Assembly: GCA_003229235.1 (NCBI GenBank)
Contig: QIIH01000447.1
Coordinates: 1 to 7,504 of the forward strand
Length of the DNA stretch: 7,504 nucleotides
Direction: 5' to 3'
Source: Flavobacteriales bacterium
Lineage (GTDB): Bacteria; Bacteroidota; Bacteroidia; Flavobacteriales; Flavobacteriaceae
The notes beneath the pieces are model-generated. The model was not told where the DNA came from, ran no database searches, and saw nothing but the letters and a program-made list of their open reading frames with translations. Position numbers and translations under genes: made by a program. Shown here piece after piece: positions 1-7,335 of the stretch (its first letter is position 1; every line of letters starts with the position of its first letter).

Positions 1-53
1 CTTATCCTTTTCGACTATTAAAAACAGTCTAATATAAACTTCATTGCGGGCAT

Positions 54-1178
54 ATGATTTTAATACTTCTTTTTTTAGCGGCTTGTTTTTTAGCATATAG
101 CAATGGAGCAAACGATAACTTTAAAGGAGTCGCTACTTTATTCGGAAGTGGTACTACCAATTATAAAAAAGCAATTTCTTGGGCCACTATTACTACTTTT
201 GCAGGCTCTATTGCCGCTATATTTTTAGCGAGTACGTTGGTTAAAAACTTCTCCGGAAAAGGGCTTGTACCAGATGCCCTAATTCAAACTCCAGAATTTG
301 CCATTTCGATAGCCGTCGGTGCAGCCATAACAGTATTTATCGCTACAAAAATAGGGATGCCAATATCGACCACTCATAGTTTGGTTGGAGCTTTGTTTGG
401 CAGTGGTGTTGTAGCCGTTGGTGCCGCCTTTAATTTTGCAAAATTGGGTACTACATTTTTAATGCCCTTAATCGTTAGCCCTTTAATGGCTGCAGTAGTA
501 AGTTTGATTGCATATTTACTTTTTCGAAAATTACGGCTTGCTCTAGGTGTTACTAAAGAAACTTGCATTTGTGTTGGTCAAGAAAAAATTCCCGTCATAA
601 AAACGGCGAATTCAAACCAGTTTCAAACTTTAGAAACCAATCCGCAAAAGACGTTTACTATAAAGAACCAAAATGAATGTATCCAAACTTACAAGGGAAC
701 TTTTATTGGCATTAACGCTCAAAATATGCTCGATTTTGCACATTTTATAAGTGCTGGAGTTGTGAGTTTTGCAAGAGGATTGAACGATACCCCGAAAATT
801 GTAGGCCTTCTTCTCGCAATCAATGCTTTAGACATTAAATGGGGAATGATAGCCGTTGCTATTGCAATGGCAGTTGGAGGATTGTTAAACGCTAAAAAAG
901 TAGGCCAATTGATAAGCAAAAAGATAACTCCCATGAACAGTGGGCAAGGTTTTACGGCAAATTTGGTTACTGGTCTTTTAGTTACTACTGCTAGTATACA
1001 TGGCATGCCAGTATCTACAACACATGTTTCTGTAGGTTCTATCTTTGGAATAGGGACTGTTACAAAAAAAGCAGACGTAAAGGTGGTTAAAAACATCTTG
1101 CTATCTTGGTTGTTAACCCTTCCAATAGCTGCCATTTGCAGTGCTACAATCTATTGGTTACTTCTTTACTTTAAATAA
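54..1178 (+). CDS. PiT-family inorganic phosphate (or sulfate) permease
   Basis: Inner-membrane permease of the PiT (PF01384) family, which takes up inorganic phosphate, usually as metal-phosphate with protons or sodium. Seen: the family's two homologous halves, each with its signature. The N-terminal half has SNGANDN (residues 16-22) and GMPISTTHSLVGALFGSG (101-118). The C-terminal half has RGLNDTPK (241-248) and GMPVSTTHVSVGSIFGIG (317-334). About ten hydrophobic segments surround a hydrophilic central loop (about 165-222) carrying C171, C173 and C209. At 374 residues it matches short bacterial forms rather than the roughly 500-residue E. coli PitA. The start is fixed because the same frame has a stop at 30-32 and no other start codon before ATG 54. 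In Bacteroidota a DUF47 (PhoU-like) gene often precedes this gene; the 53 upstream bases are too few to tell. Some family members (B. subtilis CysP) carry sulfate, so the substrate is inferred, while family membership is near certain. Confidence 0.95.
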   Translation: MILILLFLAACFLAYSNGANDNFKGVATLFGSGTTNYKKAISWATITTFAGSIAAIFLASTLVKNFSGKGLVPDALIQTPEFAISIAVGAAITVFIATKIGMPISTTHSLVGALFGSGVVAVGAAFNFAKLGTTFLMPLIVSPLMAAVVSLIAYLLFRKLRLALGVTKETCICVGQEKIPVIKTANSNQFQTLETNPQKTFTIKNQNECIQTYKGTFIGINAQNMLDFAHFISAGVVSFARGLNDTPKIVGLLLAINALDIKWGMIAVAIAMAVGGLLNAKKVGQLISKKITPMNSGQGFTANLVTGLLVTTASIHGMPVSTTHVSVGSIFGIGTVTKKADVKVVKNILLSWLLTLPIAAICSATIYWLLLYFK

Positions 1179-1183
1179 TATCC

Positions 1184-1217
1184 AAAAAAAGAGCCTCCCA
1201 GAGGAGGCTCTTTTTTT
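1184..1217. terminator. Bidirectional rho-independent terminator between convergent genes
   Basis: A perfect 8-bp GC-rich stem (GAGCCTCC at 1191-1198 pairing with GGAGGCTC at 1203-1210) encloses a CAGA loop. It is flanked by seven A's on the left (1184-1190) and seven T's on the right (1211-1217). Read from either strand it gives a hairpin followed by a U tract. It lies in the 53-base gap between the stop of the permease (1178) and the stop of the convergent T9SS gene (1232), so it can end both transcripts. Confidence 0.95.
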
Positions 1218-1231
1218 GCACCTATTTTTAT

Positions 1232-2092
1232 TTACTGCTTTATTAAAGATCCTTTTTGAACAACCTTTTGGCCGCTATAAATAACGTAAAAATAAGTTCC
1301 TGCAGGCAAACGCATTAAACTAATTTCTTGGTTTAGTATCGTTTTACTTAGAACTTCGATTCCATAAACATTGTAAATAGCTACTTGGTGAGTGTCTAGG
1401 TTGTTACCTTCAAAACGCAAGGTTTCTATTACAGGGTTGGGATAAGGAGTAAATTTAGAATCTTCGCTGAGGTCAAATCCTCCATCGCAATCTTTAACTT
1501 CTATAGGTGTGTTAAATCTTATTCGGGTGAAATAATCAGGACAGCCTGCAAGAACAGATCGTATACTGATACTAACAATACCGATACCTGGTGTCATTGG
1601 GATGGTAGCATTCTGCCCAGTAGCTACTACAACCGTAGTGCTACCATCGGTGTAGGTTACTGTCCAATATAAAATAGCATCGGTTGGGGGAGGAATATTA
1701 ACTTGCATAATAATGCTATCACAAAATCCGATGCCTACATCATTTATTTTAAAAGAATAATCACAAGGGTCTGGTTCGTCTAAAGCAATAAAATCAATAC
1801 TGCATGAATCACAGCCGTTTTCGTTTATATAAGTAACGGTAACTGTAAAGGATCCGTCTCCCACACGTTTAATTTGCACCGAATTTGACATATCAGACGT
1901 TAGAATTTGAGCGTTTGAATTACTCACATCCCAATCGTAGCAATTGCTGCATTGCGCTAAACTAGATGGAATACTAAAGGTCGCCGTATCGTTTAATTCC
2001 ATACTTGTAGGCCCGCTAATATCGCAACCCGCCTGCGCGTAACTGTGCAAACTAAATAAGCATAGAGCGAAAAATGTAATAATGGTTTTCAT
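1232..2092 (-). CDS. Small secreted protein with T9SS type A sorting domain and PKD-like region
   Basis: Predicted to be exported by Sec and then across the outer membrane by the type IX secretion system of Bacteroidota. Seen: an N-terminal signal peptide (MKTIITFFALCLFSLHSYA, cleavage probably before Q20). A beta-rich region follows at about 25-105 and resembles an Ig/PKD-type fold, with GPTSMELNDTATFSIP and then alternating hydrophobic strands; a second beta-rich segment covers about 110-200. The C-terminal type A sorting domain (about 213-286) has the hallmark YPNP (217-220), an IYNVYG strand (239-244), LPAGTYFYV (262-270) and an ending KGSLIKQ. The mature part carries nine cysteines, including two CxxC pairs (C48/C51 and C94/C97), which suggests disulfides outside the cell. 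There is no catalytic motif, so the cargo function is unknown; binding or adhesion is only a guess. It converges on the permease and shares its terminator. The start is the only one that supplies the signal peptide. Confidence 0.9.
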   Translation of the reverse strand: MKTIITFFALCLFSLHSYAQAGCDISGPTSMELNDTATFSIPSSLAQCSNCYDWDVSNSNAQILTSDMSNSVQIKRVGDGSFTVTVTYINENGCDSCSIDFIALDEPDPCDYSFKINDVGIGFCDSIIMQVNIPPPTDAILYWTVTYTDGSTTVVVATGQNATIPMTPGIGIVSISIRSVLAGCPDYFTRIRFNTPIEVKDCDGGFDLSEDSKFTPYPNPVIETLRFEGNNLDTHQVAIYNVYGIEVLSKTILNQEISLMRLPAGTYFYVIYSGQKVVQKGSLIKQ

Positions 2093-2815
2093 AATTAAGT
2101 TGTTTTTAAGTTATACTATACTGTTCTTAATCATAGTTTTTGTTACCCAAAATTTTTAAATACGTCATTCAAAGTACGAATACTACGCAGCACTAGGCCG
2201 ATATCTCTGTAAAGTGGCTTTCTATTGTCATTTTAAGGCTCCGACAATTAGATTATATTTAGTCTCTCTGTTCTTTAGAAGAAAAAAAAGTGAAAGTAGA
2301 CAAACATTAATCCTTATGAGGAGAAATATTTAATAAATAAAAAGGCTTACACATGATTACTAGGTTACTCTGTATAATTATAACCCTTTTTCTATCAACG
2401 AGATAGTGAGCCAGGAAAGAGTCGCGTTAAAAGACCTTTAATATGAAAATTTTGTCGTTTATAAAGTTTCAACCGACCAAACTATTTACGGGCATTGCCC
2501 AAAAGGTTCGCAAAAATGGCAAAAAAGAAGGGATCGAATTTTGTTTAAACGACGATGGTTCCGTATTAAATATTACCTTTAAAATGGTAAAAAAGTGAAA
2601 TTTCCGATATTGGTAGAACAAGCTATCGATGTTTAATTACAAAGCTGAATTTCGCCTTAAGCAGAGATCGCTCAAATTATACAGATTAGTATTAATTGGG
2701 TTACGCCTAGAGTTTTACTAAAATTTTTATCTCAAGATTATAACTCATAAGTAATTAATACATTTATTTTTACAAGAAGAATCTATCTTTAATTCATAAA
2801 ACAATATTACTCGCG
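2093..2815. other. Long stretch without an intact gene
   Basis: About 720 bases separate the divergent starts of the T9SS gene (minus strand) and the leucine-rich-repeat lipoprotein (plus strand). Both promoters must lie here. The middle holds a decayed gene (2353-2636, listed separately). In 2093-2352 and 2637-2815 I find only short open frames interrupted by stops, and no tRNA, strong hairpin or long repeat. No clear match to the Bacteroidota promoter consensus (TTG, about 19 bases, TAnnTTTG) was found. The nearest on the plus strand is TATCTTTA at 2784-2791, 24 bases before the lipoprotein start, without a good upstream TTG. Confidence 0.7.
2353..2636 (+). pseudogene. Decayed small secreted protein with YwqK/MORN-like repeat
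   Basis: Gene-like peptide pieces lie in order but in alternating frames. Piece 1, from ATG 2353, reads MITRLLCIIITLFLST, a good signal peptide that then hits TAG at 2404. Piece 2, in the next frame from about 2397, reads NEIVSQERVALKDL, then a TAA stop (2439-2441), then YENFVVYKVSTDQTIYG. Piece 3, back in the first frame from about 2493, contains NGKKEGIEFCLNDDGSVLNI up to a TGA at 2593-2598. Piece 4, in the other frame from 2583, reads NGKKVKFPILVEQAIDV and ends at TAA 2634. The last break is explained by one missing A in the run at 2581-2584. The repeated NGKK(E/V) motif resembles the MORN-variant repeats of YwqK-type proteins; that family link is inference. An intact version would be about 94 residues. 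An alternative reading is a 51-residue ORF from ATG 2443, but it lacks a signal and does not account for the coding-like flanks. Confidence 0.6.
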
Positions 2816-4252
2816 ATGAAAAACACTCTTGCCTTATTTTCCCTCTTTCTTATTATTGTTGCTTGTAGTTCTAGTGATAATACAGCCCCGCCGCCAACAG
2901 ACGATACCACAGATGATACAACCTCAGATCCTATAAGCGTATCGACTTTTATTGTGAGTATAGACGACATTACAGAAACCCAGGCCTCTCTTAGTGCAAG
3001 TGTAACTGTCTCCGGCACTTCCATAATAGAGCGAGGATTTAGTTGGGATACATCGCCCAATCCCAATATAAATGACACATCGATTGCTGTTGGTTCAGGT
3101 AGTGGCACTTTTAGTCAAGAAATCACAGCGCTAACAGAAAATACAACCTACTATGTTAAATCGTATGCGATAGATGGCGAAACCACAGTGCATTATAGTG
3201 AAGACGAGTCGTTTACTACCCTCAAAACTGCTACAAGCAATATTTATGAAGGCTCTATAGATCTTAATACCCAAGCACAGGTTAACGAATTTGGGGCCAA
3301 CAATTATACAGGTGTTACAGGAGGAATGGATATTTTGGACAGTACCGATATAACAGATTTAACCCCTCTTTCTACGATAGGATTTGTAGGAGAGTTAGTG
3401 AGAATCGGCAACAACACACAATTAACGAGTCTTGAGGGGCTAAATAGTTTGACCACCTTAGGGTCGGCACTAATTTTTTTCGACAACCCTATATTGACAA
3501 ACCTATCTGGCTTAAACGGATTACAAGACATTGGGGGCTTCTTAAGAATTAACAACAATGATCTATTGGAGAGCCTTGATGGCTTAGAAAATTTACTATC
3601 TACAAATGGAATATCTATTGAAGAATGTAATTCACTTACCGATATTACTAGTCTTTCCGGACTGACAGAGGTAGATGGACATTTAGCCATTGTATCAAAC
3701 CCACTACTAAGCTCATTAACGGGTCTAGAAAATGTTCTTTTTGTAAGTAATTCATTTCAAATTGACAACAATTCCGCTCTGATAAATTTAAATGGCTTTG
3801 ATTCTTTACACACCGTCGGTGGGTTCTTAATTATACAAGGTAATATCGCATTGCAATTTATTGATGGACTTAATAGTTTAACCTCAAGTTTTGACCTTCG
3901 AATAAACAACAACAATCTACAAGGAATTGACGGGTTCACAAGTTTGGAGTCTATTGATTTTGACTTGGCTATATCCTTCGAAAATATTACACATATCGAT
4001 GGCTTCAGTAATTTAACCAGCATAGGAGATGTTCGTTTACTTCAAAATAACTCACTTACTAATTTAAATGGATTTTCGAGCCTTACAGTGGTAAACGAAG
4101 ATTTTAGTGTGAGCAGACATGATGTGTTAGGTGATTTTTGCGGCATTACCAATCTAATCAACGCAAACGGAATTGGTGGAGATTACATCGTCGAATTAAA
4201 TCTGTATAACCCAACAATAGCAGACATAGAAGCTGGTAATTGTAGCATCTAA
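2816..4252 (+). CDS. Leucine-rich-repeat lipoprotein with fibronectin-III-like domain
   Basis: Predicted outer-membrane, probably surface-exposed, lipoprotein with a binding architecture and no enzyme motif. Seen: a signal peptide with lipobox IVAC (14-17), Cys17 being the lipidated residue, followed by SSSDN and a Pro/Thr/Asp-rich linker (about 18-40) that resembles Bacteroidota lipoprotein surface-export signals. Residues about 42-137 form a fibronectin-III-like beta domain (RGFSWDTSPNPNI at 73-85, NTTYYVKSYA at 109-118, FTTL at 133-136), common in flavobacterial surface proteins. From about 170 to 440 there are about 11 leucine-rich repeats of about 24 residues, with a core like LxSLxGLxSLTxIGxxLxIxNN, of the receptor-L-domain-like type. 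The tail has FCGI (441-444) and YNPTIADIEAGNCS, a cap where C442 and C476 may pair (inferred). No T9SS domain is present, in keeping with lipid anchoring. It precedes the hydrolase gene by 36 bases. The ligand is unknown. Confidence 0.88.
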   Translation: MKNTLALFSLFLIIVACSSSDNTAPPPTDDTTDDTTSDPISVSTFIVSIDDITETQASLSASVTVSGTSIIERGFSWDTSPNPNINDTSIAVGSGSGTFSQEITALTENTTYYVKSYAIDGETTVHYSEDESFTTLKTATSNIYEGSIDLNTQAQVNEFGANNYTGVTGGMDILDSTDITDLTPLSTIGFVGELVRIGNNTQLTSLEGLNSLTTLGSALIFFDNPILTNLSGLNGLQDIGGFLRINNNDLLESLDGLENLLSTNGISIEECNSLTDITSLSGLTEVDGHLAIVSNPLLSSLTGLENVLFVSNSFQIDNNSALINLNGFDSLHTVGGFLIIQGNIALQFIDGLNSLTSSFDLRINNNNLQGIDGFTSLESIDFDLAISFENITHIDGFSNLTSIGDVRLLQNNSLTNLNGFSSLTVVNEDFSVSRHDVLGDFCGITNLINANGIGGDYIVELNLYNPTIADIEAGNCSI

Positions 4253-4266
4253 AGCATATTGCTTTA
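4250..4266. repeat. Short inverted repeat over the stop codon of the lipoprotein gene
   Basis: TAAAGCA (4250-4256) and TGCTTTA (4260-4266) are perfect 7-bp arms around a TAT loop. The left arm includes the TAA stop. No T tract follows, and the hydrolase gene begins 22 bases later, so this is at best a weak or partial terminator or an mRNA-end hairpin; it may be chance in AT-rich DNA. Confidence 0.35.
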
Positions 4267-4288
4267 TAATTGTTAAATTAAGAATCAT

Positions 4289-6133
4289 ATGAAAAAACAT
4301 TTCACTCCAATATTACTGACTGCACTATTAATTGCAACTATATTTTCGGCCAATGCTCAAACAGCTGTAAAAGCAGGGCCTATTTTTAAAGATGGAGAGG
4401 CTCAAATAGTGCCGGCTTTCGAAGATGATTCAAAATGGATACGCGAAGATCTTTGGGTAGAAACAGGATTTGATACAGATGGCGATGGTAAGCACGACAG
4501 AATGCATGTAGACGTTACCCGTCCTTACCAAACCGATACCGAGGGTTTAAAGCTTCCTATTGTATACGTTTCTAGCCCTTATTTTGCCGGAGTTGCTGCC
4601 AATGTTGAGGGTTTATTTTGGGATGTCGAACACGAACTTGGTGAAACGGCAAAACCACGGGTACATCCAGAAGTGATACGCTCTGGCAAACGCCCCATTA
4701 TTTCTAATTCACATATCAAGACTTGGGTGCCTAGAGGGTATATTGTTGTACACTCCTCGTCACCAGGAACCGGATTATCACAAGGGTCGCCAACTGTGGG
4801 CGGCGACAACGAATCTTTGGCTCCAAAGGCAGTAATCGATTGGCTAAATGGTCGCGCAAAAGGATTTAAATCTCCTGACGGAACTGAGCCTGTAGTCGCA
4901 TTTTGGTCTACTGGGAAGGTTGGTATGACAGGAACATCCTATAACGGAACTATTCCGCTTGCGGCTGCCACAACGGGTGTAAAAGGGCTAGAAGCAATTA
5001 TTCCTATTGCTCCCAATACCTCGTACTATCATTATTACCGTTCTAATGGGTTAGTAAGATCGCCCGGCGGATATTTAGGAGAGGATATCGATGTGCTGTA
5101 TGACTTTATTCATAGTGGAGACGAATCTAAACGCGCTTACAACAATGCTAACGTTCGTGATATAGAAATGATGAACGGGATGGACAGAATCACTGGAGAT
5201 TATAACGACTTTTGGGCCGGACGAGACTACTTAAATGAGATGGCACCAATGAAGGCTGCTTTGCTTATGTCGCATGGTTTTAACGACTGGAATGTAATGC
5301 CTGAGCATAGTTATAGAATTTACAAAAGAGCACAAGAAATGGGGCTTCCAGCGCAAATATTCTATCATCAAAACGGACATGGCGGGCCACCTCCAATGAA
5401 AATGATGAACAGATGGTTTACACGCTATTTACACGGGGTAGAGAATGGTGTAGAAAACGATTCTAAAGCCTGGATTGTTAGAGAAAATGATAAAAGAAAC
5501 AACCCTACGGCTTATGCCAATTATCCCAACCCAGATGCTTCGCCAGTAACATTATATCTTAACACTGGAGCACCAAAGATTGGAAGTTTGAGCTCAAGTA
5601 AAAAAGCGGAACAAGGCAAAGAAACCTTAGTAGACGACTTCTCGATATCTGGTAAAGATTTGGCAACTTCTGCCGAATCTGATACACGATTATTATATGT
5701 GACGCCAACATTAACGAAGGATGTTCATATTTCTGGAACCACAAAAGTAACCATCAAACTATCGAGCAGTAAAGAAGCAGCTAACCTTTCTGTTTGGATG
5801 GTTTCACTGCCTTGGAATAGCGCAAAAGATGCCAAAATCACCGACAATATTATTACCCGTGGTTGGGCAGATCCTCAAAATTATAAATCGATCAGAAGAA
5901 GCGAACCCTTAGAAAAAGGCAAGTTTTACGAAGTGTCTTTCGAGCTAATGCCAGACGATCAAATTATTAAAGCGGGGCAACAAATAGGGCTAATGATTTT
6001 TTCGAGTGATAAAGAGTTCACGCTGCATCCAAAACCTGGAACCGAATTAACCGTAGATTTGGACGCAACATTAATTACAGTACCAATTGTTGGAGGCCTT
6101 AATGCCTTTAATAGTGCGTTAGAAGAAGATTAA
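4289..6133 (+). CDS. Secreted CocE/NonD-family hydrolase (X-Pro dipeptidyl-peptidase S15 family)
   Basis: Exported alpha/beta hydrolase of the S15/CocE family, whose members cleave X-Pro dipeptides from peptide N-termini or hydrolyse esters and amides. Seen: a signal peptide (MKKHFTPILLTALLIATIFSANA, cleavage probably before Q24). The alpha/beta-hydrolase core (about 50-380) has the nucleophile elbow GTSYNG with Ser217, HGFNDWNV with Asp333, and NGHGG with His364, which together make a plausible catalytic triad. Tyr98 in YVSSPY sits where CocE has its oxyanion-hole tyrosine (inferred). Residues 62-70 (DTDGDGKHD) form a DxDxDG-type loop that could bind calcium. The C-terminal jelly-roll domain (PF08530-like, about 385-600) completes the family layout. 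At 614 residues it is close to Gram-negative CocE/PepX-like enzymes and shorter than the roughly 760-residue lactic-acid-bacterial PepX. Context suggests periplasmic or external peptide breakdown, but substrate choice between peptide and ester cannot be read from the sequence. It may be co-transcribed with the upstream lipoprotein. Confidence 0.92.
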   Translation: MKKHFTPILLTALLIATIFSANAQTAVKAGPIFKDGEAQIVPAFEDDSKWIREDLWVETGFDTDGDGKHDRMHVDVTRPYQTDTEGLKLPIVYVSSPYFAGVAANVEGLFWDVEHELGETAKPRVHPEVIRSGKRPIISNSHIKTWVPRGYIVVHSSSPGTGLSQGSPTVGGDNESLAPKAVIDWLNGRAKGFKSPDGTEPVVAFWSTGKVGMTGTSYNGTIPLAAATTGVKGLEAIIPIAPNTSYYHYYRSNGLVRSPGGYLGEDIDVLYDFIHSGDESKRAYNNANVRDIEMMNGMDRITGDYNDFWAGRDYLNEMAPMKAALLMSHGFNDWNVMPEHSYRIYKRAQEMGLPAQIFYHQNGHGGPPPMKMMNRWFTRYLHGVENGVENDSKAWIVRENDKRNNPTAYANYPNPDASPVTLYLNTGAPKIGSLSSSKKAEQGKETLVDDFSISGKDLATSAESDTRLLYVTPTLTKDVHISGTTKVTIKLSSSKEAANLSVWMVSLPWNSAKDAKITDNIITRGWADPQNYKSIRRSEPLEKGKFYEVSFELMPDDQIIKAGQQIGLMIFSSDKEFTLHPKPGTELTVDLDATLITVPIVGGLNAFNSALEED

Positions 6134-6158
6134 GTTTTCACTATTTTTTAGTAAATTT

Positions 6159-6181
6159 ATCTAATTATCCGCTAATTAGAT
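6159..6181. promoter_or_regulatory. Perfect inverted repeat between hydrolase and hypothetical gene
   Basis: ATCTAATTA (6159-6167) and TAATTAGAT (6173-6181) are perfect 9-bp arms separated by TCCGC. The element lies 25 bases after the hydrolase stop and 35 bases before the next ATG. It is AT-rich and followed by CCCTGTTA rather than a T run, so it does not look like a standard terminator. It could be an operator for a dimeric regulator, or an mRNA hairpin that separates expression of the two genes; both are inference. Confidence 0.4.
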
Positions 6182-6216
6182 TCCCTGTTAGGTAATAAAA
6201 TTTAAATTTTAGATTT

Positions 6217-7221
6217 ATGAAAAGTTCACTCTCTACACTCCTAGGCCTAGGCTTAATATTTGTTATAACGACAGCTTTTAACTCCGTAACAGAAGGCGAA
6301 TCAGACCAGCAGCCATCCACAACACAGCCTACTGAGTTTAATACCGATGGCCTGTACTTTGCCGAACTTTACGATTATATATACAGAGGTCATTTTGAAA
6401 ACGTAGAAATAACTCGAGAAGACACACAGTTCTTAATGATTTTTGAACAATACCTTAGAGGTTATGGCCGTCGATGTGATAGCTATTTGCCAGCCAACAA
6501 AGTCGAAATTATGGAACAAGAGTGCGCTGCCGAAGACGTATCGTATAATAGCTACGGAAGTGAGATCGGCCGAGTATGTGTAAAATGGCGTTGGGTAGGC
6601 ACAGATTTATTTGCACGCCCAGAATTGTACGATGCAAAAATGGAAGCCGAAGGGATACAAAGAGCTAATGGCCTACAAACAGTTATGGCTATGATTTTAG
6701 ACCCAAATGCCATCGGAAATTCTGTTGATATAATTCATAAAGCCAAAGGGCTTAAAAATGATATGGTTCAAATGTTTAGCTTAAACCAATGCGATAGCCC
6801 TGAGCTTAGACGCTTTGAAGATAACCTTGCCTTGTTTGCCCAAAATAAATCCGGAATTCGCATACAAGCTGCTAGTAAATATGCAACCATGAAAGTAACT
6901 GGAGGGCCTGCTGGAGCTCAGAATTTCAATAATTTGATAGATCATCTAGTCGCTAATCAAGCAAAAACATGGGCCTTTAATCGCTATACCGCAGGCAGTG
7001 TTGCTAACATAACTGTGTTGTCTAGTGATTCTCAAGGCAGGCCTACTTCTTTAAAAGCAGATTATAGTTATTCCGGCTTTGGCAGCAGTATAGGTTGGGT
7101 TAATATAACGTTTGCCAACGGCTTGCCAGATTGTATGTATTTTTTTGATTTCCCTACAAATTGCAAAACGCCAAACAGTAGTATTGTAGCCGCCTATGCA
7201 CAAGGGGGTTATGCTAAGTAA
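6217..7221 (+). CDS. Secreted protein of unknown function, six cysteines
   Basis: I do not recognise this family. Seen: a probable signal peptide (hydrophobic core about residues 8-20, cleavage probably near A20) and a short Ser/Thr/Gln-rich linker (about 24-40). A 294-residue body follows. Its first part looks mainly helical (about 45-215), with aromatic-rich segments such as LYFAELYDYIYRGHF (46-60) and CVKWRWVGTDLFARPELYD (121-139). The last part (about 212-310) looks beta-rich, with TWAFNRYTAG (251-260) and IGWVNITF (292-299). Cysteines lie at 87, 103, 121, 192, 306 and 316, an even number suited to disulfides in an exported protein. There is no lipobox, no T9SS sorting domain, no terminal membrane anchor and no catalytic motif I can name, so it is probably periplasmic or released. 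The ATG at 6217 is well placed, giving the signal peptide directly. It follows the hydrolase in the same direction with an 83-base gap; any functional link is unproven. Confidence 0.8.
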   Translation: MKSSLSTLLGLGLIFVITTAFNSVTEGESDQQPSTTQPTEFNTDGLYFAELYDYIYRGHFENVEITREDTQFLMIFEQYLRGYGRRCDSYLPANKVEIMEQECAAEDVSYNSYGSEIGRVCVKWRWVGTDLFARPELYDAKMEAEGIQRANGLQTVMAMILDPNAIGNSVDIIHKAKGLKNDMVQMFSLNQCDSPELRRFEDNLALFAQNKSGIRIQAASKYATMKVTGGPAGAQNFNNLIDHLVANQAKTWAFNRYTAGSVANITVLSSDSQGRPTSLKADYSYSGFGSSIGWVNITFANGLPDCMYFFDFPTNCKTPNSSIVAAYAQGGYAK

Positions 7222-7335
7222 AAGTAAAAATTGCTTGTCAGTATAAATTCAATACAATTTACAAGGCAGATCGGAATCTTTAAAATTGGTTCAGTTAAAG
7301 TCTTGTCGTAAAATAATTAACGCCTTTCATTTACC

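Noticed and set aside
719..1135. 138-residue minus-strand open frame inside the permease gene
   Set aside because: It lies antisense to the conserved C-terminal half of the PiT protein, has no recognisable domain, and is best explained as a shadow of that gene.
2443..2598. 51-residue ORF as a real small gene
   Set aside because: Flanking frames contain matching gene pieces (signal peptide upstream, a second NGKK segment downstream), so it is better read as one piece of a decayed gene.
2629..2718. Short plus-strand open frame (ATG 2629, about 29 residues) overlapping the end of the pseudogene
   Set aside because: It is very short, has no recognisable motif or clear start signal, and is within chance expectation; it might be further gene decay but this cannot be shown.
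3304..4023. Minus-strand open frames opposite the leucine-rich-repeat gene
   Set aside because: The repeats on the plus strand keep the antisense frames open; the antisense peptides carry no sensible domain.
4579..4809. Minus-strand open frame opposite the hydrolase
   Set aside because: It is antisense to a conserved catalytic-domain coding region and has no independent support.
7222..7335. Possible hairpin terminator after the unknown secreted gene (CTTGT near 7233 with ACAAG near 7260)
   Set aside because: The pairing is only about 5 bp with a long loop and no T tract; too weak to call.
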